Positions 57,273-64,000 of a stretch of 64,000 bases of DNA are shown here, in pieces (the stretch's first letter is position 1; every line of letters starts with the position of its first letter). The notes beneath the pieces were generated by a model. The model was not told the DNA's origin. It ran no database searches and saw only the letters and a program-made list of their open reading frames with translations. The stretch lies in NCBI GenBank assembly GCA_030248135.1, contig JASANC010001689.1, forward strand, positions 21,286 through 85,285, written 5' to 3'. The stretch comes from Theristus sp. LFF4_11. Its lineage: Eukaryota; Nematoda; Chromadorea; Monhysterida; Xyalidae. Made by a program: the position numbers and the translations under genes.

Positions 57273-58089
57273 GTTCACCGTTCACAACACAAAGTGAGCG
57301 ACCACAACATGGATAGGTATATAGTGAATAAGAAAAAAAATTACATAATGCAACTGAACATGGTGCAAAAAATCAAAGAAAAAAGGGTTGCGAAATACAT
57401 CTGACACCAAAATTTTTGCAATGCCTGGAACGCTTTTCGCGAATAAAAAGAGTTAGCTGTTCACGGGAAACTTACCATAAAAATTGAACAAATTGCAACA
57501 AATGCGTAACAAAGCAAACAAAAAACGGCGTTTTACATTGTACAAGGGTGTCTATTTGCTTTGCACATATTTTAAAGATATTGGTAAATACAGAAATGAA
57601 ATATTTAATGATTTAAAAAAGTTGATAAAACCGTGTCTAGAAATCAGATGATGTCACAAAGAAAATATTGGTGAATATGATTTGAAAAAACTCTGCTGAT
57701 AAGAAAACTTAACAATGGTGTACATTTCATACACTTTTAACCTCTGAACAACATACGGCACCAAATAATAAGAGGGGTCTCGACATGACGATCCATTTGT
57801 GACATGTCATCTCAATGAAGGTTTGATTGAAATGACATCAGTTTGAAATCAGCAAAAAAGCTTGAATTTACCAAACAATTCTTTCGATAGTCACAGTTGG
57901 AGTTAGGAAAGTGTTGCAGTAATTGAAGTAAGAAGTAAGTAGTGCGATTAGATACGGTTAAAATACATACAGTATACAGTTTCACTGTATTGTATACATT
58001 AACCTATCATCATCGAGCAAAAACAAATTGGATGACCCCACGTGCATAACGTCAGTGTCTGTGGGGCCAAGCACGCACCCACGCTAAAT

Positions 58090-58142
58090 AAAAATGTTCA
58101 AAGTGCTGTCCGGTGTCTTGTCCGTCAGGGTCTCCTGTCCGG
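58090..58142 (+). repeat. Start-like sequence, inverted pair, plus-strand member
   Basis: AAAAATGTTCAAAGTGCTGT and what follows match about three quarters of positions of the reverse complement of 58483-58535. Both read as open frames from ATG (MFKVLSGVLS and MSKVVSGFLS). The minus member runs into a GTAAGT. Confidence 0.5.
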
Positions 58143-58482
58143 TGTGTCTTGACCCGCGCAGTAACCTGGAATTAACAGTAACTCATCGGCTTTTCGTAGC
58201 GAAACCAACCTCGGCTTGTTTATGTTATTAATTTTTTTAGGTTCTGCACTCAATGCGTTTACGGACGTGAAAAGGATAGAGTTTCAATCTTTATGGAACA
58301 ATTAAAGATAGCCTAAGTTACAGAGCCCATTTTGGGGACTCGGATCACTTATTTGCCAATTTTGAATTCCCGCGTCAGGCATGAAACTGTTTACTTAACT
58401 AATGTGCGCATTGAGTCTCGGGGGGGGGGAGGTACATAATAAACGACCATACTTACTTTCATTTCCGAAACAAGACACTGCT

Positions 58483-58535
58483 GCGGACACGGGCACCGCG
58501 GCGGACAGGAAACCGGACACCACTTTGGACATTTT
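58483..58535 (-). repeat. Start-like sequence, inverted pair, minus-strand member
   Basis: On the minus strand an ATG at 58532 opens MSKVVSGFLSAAVPVSAAVS and then CFGNE to a donor-like GTAAGTATGG at about 58456. It could be the first exon of a secreted protein, but no downstream exon was found. It is therefore listed as a repeat. Confidence 0.4.
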
Positions 58536-59345
58536 TTATTTTGCATGCCACGCTGGCGTTGTTCTGAAATTGCCTGGGCTTTTCATGTCCAATGTTTTTG
58601 CGGGGAGTCGGCGCCGTGACTTCACCTGATTTCAAGCCGTCTGTAATTTCAAACATCTGGAAATGGAATTGTTGCTTCAACTAGAAGTCAACATACGTAC
58701 ATTGAAAGATGTTTTTTGGTTTGCAAACAAACATAAGATTATGAAATACATGAAATTGTAAAAAAAGAAAACGCTTTTTGCGCCGGTGTTATAATGGCGT
58801 TGTAGCGTTGTGGCGTTATAATAGCGCCGCTGCTTCCGTTCAAAAAACAACAAACACACGTTTGCATAATCGCAAGTGTCTTGTATCAGTGGCGCAAAAA
58901 AGCGAGTGGGTGGGCATAAAAAATGTTTTCTTTAGCGTCAAAATAAACACAAAAACATCAGTTTTTCATTCAGCGGACGCATACTATACTTTGTGTACAT
59001 TGCAACGTAATCTTCAAAAGTCCCACGATATGATGAATTGCGTCATTTTTGTTTTAAAAAAGCCACCGTTCTTGTCACCTGGTCAGAAACTGGGTTTCGT
59101 TAAAAATGCATAAACTCGTCTTCCATTTTTGGTTTTTGTCTAAGGTTGGGTTTCGCAAGCTAGAATGGTATTTGAAGTCCAATTTTTGCACGTAGGAAAA
59201 TTATGCGTCTGCGGGAAGAAAAGTAACAAGATGATGGTTTCCCAAGTCAAAATTTTGCACGTACGGTAAAATACGTACATTACATACTGCATCCAAAAAG
59301 CGTTCAAGACCCACACGTCACTTATTTATGTATGACCTATTTTTT

Positions 59346-59552
59346 CAAACGTGTCCCACTGAAATGACGTCATGTGTCGCAAAACATGCGCTTGTCGTTC
59401 ACAGCAAACCAGACTTTCCGTTTAGCCGATTTCTTCCTGTACATAAATGGTGAATGTCGAATCAGTCACACCAAACTGAAATTTTAGTGCTTGTACTTTG
59501 ACAAAGGGGCGCTTTTAAAGCAAATGACGTCATTTTAGCTCGGACATGTTTG
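59346..59552. mobile_element. CAAACGTGTCC-ended element, uninterrupted copy
   Basis: 207 bp with inverted ends CAAACGTGTCC and GGACATGTTTG. Near both ends is AAATGACGTCAT, so the element is partly palindromic. It matches 53856-54503 minus the nested MITE and so represents the empty-site state. Confidence 0.7.
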
Positions 59553-62500
59553 AATAAATCCACAATACTATTTAGAGTTTTTTAAGTGAAAAACCAAAAG
59601 CAAGGTGTCATAAATTACGCAACCCCAGAGCGCCTTGCTTTGTTGTTACGCTTCGATCTGGAACGATAAGTTACGCTGCCCACTTCTGGAACTGACGGAA
59701 AGTGGAATACATTATAAATTTGTGGTTCAGACGTTTTGTGAGGTCCTAGTCTGAAAACATTGCACTTGGTGAGTAATGTAATGTTGCACAGTCAGGCAGG
59801 AATCAACACGCCCACGCAGACATATTTGCACTATTTTTTTAGCAGATTTATCTCAATTTCAAGGAGGTGTCAGTGCGTTTTCTTGTTTATTTGTTTGTAG
59901 ATGTTCTTGAACGCATTAGCTATTATTTTGGCGACCACACATTTCGTTTGCAGACGTCGAAACGAAATCAGTTTCATGTTTGCTGTGGCAATTTATAAAG
60001 GCAATTTCAAAAAAATGGCCAAGGTGACTCAACGGTGTCTCAGCTACGGGTCAGGGTCAGTCCACAACAATTTTGAATTCTCGCGTCAAGTGTAAAACTG
60101 CTTAGATCTCTTGTGTACGCATTGAGTCACAAAATAAAAATAAAAGATATATTATTAATAGATCAAATATCGCACACAGTTCAAGCAAGAATCCGAAATG
60201 CGGGGGCAATGATTCATTTGAGAAGATTCTATGTGCAAAGTGCAACGATGCACATACCAACACCCCTACACACATAAACGAAACCTTCGATAGGGATTCG
60301 GAACCACATTATCTTTAAAAAACATAAACTGCGTCATCTGTAGTTTTACGGTTCGTTTCCTCCAACGCGTGTCGAGTCATATTCACCACTCACAAAAAAC
60401 AACCGAACCGAACTTTTCCTCGGCGTTTCGCGGTAATAAAATCAGCTTGTTTCAACGGCAAAACCATCACGTTAGACGAAAATGACCAAACAAACAAACA
60501 AACAAACAAAAATTTCATTGTCGATGTGTCGGATGCTGCATATCTTTTTATTTACCGTATCCCACACCCCTGCATTTTGCCTGCATAATTCCAAATTCAG
60601 GTACACTTGCATTTATTTCAAAAAAAGCGCTGGGATGGGTTCTTGTTGATTTTGCATATTTTTTGGAAAAACAAACCACATACCAAACTGTTTTTCGTGC
60701 GTCACACTATATGGAACAAACATGCAAAAGGTAGGTATGGAATTTCAGAATAACGCTCACATTATTGTGTGACGCAAGCAAGATCGTGGGTTGGTTTTGA
60801 TACACTTGGAAAATTTATAGGATTTTTAGGTTGTCTGCACTTGTTCAACAAAACAAATGTGTTGGCAAGGGCAATTTTTGAATATGGGCGGGGCAAGTAG
60901 AAAGAAAATTTCAATCAAAAACGAAAATTTTCCACCATGGAACTAATCGCTGCGACCCAAACATCTGTGTGCTGCTGTTACAGATGCCAGTTGCACCGAT
61001 CTTGATAGAATGTATACGGTTGGTGAAACTGTACCTGAACTGAAGCTTAAAACCACATAAAATCGCTTTCAATCTGAGTTGGGGGTCGTAAACTGAAAAT
61101 GACAAAATTTTCAAATGCCGGATATGCAGGAAAAACACGAAAATCCGAAGGTCTAACAAATGCGACATTATACAACTGAACTGGTTCAAAAGAAACGATA
61201 TGACGATAGGCGGTTGCTTTCATAATTGGGCCAATCAGTGTGTGGAATTTGGTTTGCATGCGAATGATCTCTTTATTTGTGCGCTACACATTCCGAAGCA
61301 TGTAACATGCGCCCAATACGGTGCCAGGATCACAACAGGTGTATCAACTGAACCAATATTTCAAGCTGGTATGGTTTTGTAGTTTGAAAAGCTGACTGGA
61401 AGCAGTATATAACACTGAAAATGTTGTAAGCACGGTTTCAAGTCCAGTTTCGAGCGGTGTGCTTGGGATTTAGAGCAATATTCCACGCAGAAAAACGGTG
61501 TACCAGACAAAACAATGTGGGACAACACGGTGCACATATGGGAAAACGGATTTTGATTTTGTAGAATTTTAGCTCTCCCATTCTGTTACAGTGATGGAGC
61601 ATGTTAGCTCAGCCTTTTTTAGAAAACAGACTTATATATTATTCTTCATTTTGGTTTTGAATGAGAAACCGAACAGGTTTGGCTTGTTTTAGTTGGTCAT
61701 TTTCAGGACGTTCTTTTGCGATTTATTGTTGTTATGTTGTTTGCCATTTTTTTACCTTTGGTTAACCACACAGATCAAAATTCCATGAGAACAGAAAACC
61801 AAACCAAACCAAACCAAACAGAACAAAAAATCGAACGAAAACTCACTTTTTGCTAAACGAATCAGCTGATAATAAATCTGCTGCACGCAGCGCACCTGTA
61901 GTGTTTAGAACGCATAAACGCATTTTCTCATGTCTAGGAAGAACATGAAATTTGTGATATTTAGCTGCATTTTAAAATACCAACAATTTAGCTCTCTATC
62001 GGCGAAAATCTATTCAGCGTTTTTCAAAACAACTGCTGGTTATGATGACAGCTGTGCTTTGCGTTACTTTTTTTGCGACGTTCTGGAATATGGGTTTCAA
62101 ATAATCCTGTATGCGATAAATCCGACCATACAAAAGATGTGTTTTATTGTTTTTTTTTGGTCAAAACAGCGTCGGTTTTTCAACCATCGAAAACGCAAAA
62201 TGTGCCATCGGAATTGAAATGTTTTGGCCGAATCCCATGGCATGTGTGCCTGGTCTGCCTCATGCGCATGTGCACAGTGTAAAACAGTTTTACATGTGAC
62301 TGGTGTGGTTTCCGTTGTTTTTTTTATCTTATCCTTCAGGGTTTCAATGAAACATTTTCCCTCAACGTGAAAACCGAATCTCGCATTGAAGCCTGCGAAA
62401 TACAAAACAAAAAAAGTAAATTCTAACGCCAAGCTTTGTGGCATCATCGACCGTTTATTGGGTGTCACACACGTCTGACGTCATCGTACGCGCAATATAC

Positions 62501-62563
62501 TATTGTAACGCTGCCGCTCTGAAAAGTGTGAAACACACATAAAACTACGCAAAATCAACCAAC

Positions 62564-63993
<1,430 letters not shown>

Positions 63994-64000
63994 GTATATT

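Larger units (their letters stand above)
54745..62563. other. 7.8-kb gene-poor region
   Basis: No exon series with family similarity was found on either strand. It holds a degenerate MITE (56779-57272), an inverted pair of short start-like sequences (58090-58142 and 58483-58535), an element copy (59346-59552) and a diverged direct repeat (about 58345-58425 and 60050-60135). The rest is AT-rich with (AAAC)n at 60493-60510 and (CAAAC)n at 61800-61820. Small or fast-evolving genes could be missed. Confidence 0.5.

Overview
The window is nuclear DNA of a small, compact-genome animal. It holds nine protein-coding genes or gene parts. All recognisable ones are split by many short GT-AG introns (often 50-500 bp) with T-rich acceptors ending in TTTCAG or TTGCAG. 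Several clues point to an ecdysozoan, most likely a nematode or close relative: a four-repeat gelsolin like nematode GSNL-1, a DSL-type Notch ligand, and a secreted lipocalin-like protein. This is inference; a tardigrade or other small invertebrate is not excluded. Exon coordinates come from reading-frame continuity, GT/AG sites and family alignment from memory, so single-base errors are possible.

Layout: (1) 0-2.7 kb has a TRIM-type LTR element with identical LTRs and a hAT-type MITE with an 8-bp target duplication. (2) 2.97-5.30 kb, minus strand: ZIP13/ZIP7-type zinc transporter; the last membrane helices are not found. (3) 5.58-9.07 kb: a nested block of TA-flanked, TIR-bearing elements. 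(4) 9.17-17.75 kb, plus: gelsolin-like protein with a tandem pair of alternative exons in repeat 1. (5) 18.69-20.15 kb, plus: small Cys-rich secreted protein. (6) 21.08-26.10 kb, plus: acid sphingomyelinase. (7) 26.22-28.22 kb, minus, convergent with it: GH28 polygalacturonase-like gene with a one-base frame break and changed active-site motifs. (8) 29.47-33.51 kb, plus, divergent from GH28: DSL-domain type I membrane protein. (9) 34.88-37.53 kb, plus: lipocalin-like secreted protein. (10) 38.77-44.31 kb, plus: kidney-type glutaminase with ankyrin repeats. (11) 46.6-54.7 kb, minus: histone stem-loop binding protein (SLBP). (12) 54.8-62.5 kb: no convincing gene, several repeats. (13) 62.56 kb to the window end, plus: EF-hand/coiled-coil protein of the RASEF/CRACR2A type, incomplete.

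The genes do not form a pathway; this is ordinary metazoan gene order. Short non-autonomous DNA elements are abundant. At least six families have two or more copies here, mostly inside introns, many with TA target duplications. One pair gives a filled site and a related empty site. The most interesting biological signal is the tandem exon pair in the gelsolin gene: one version keeps and the other loses the residue that in gelsolin repeat 1 is a calcium ligand.
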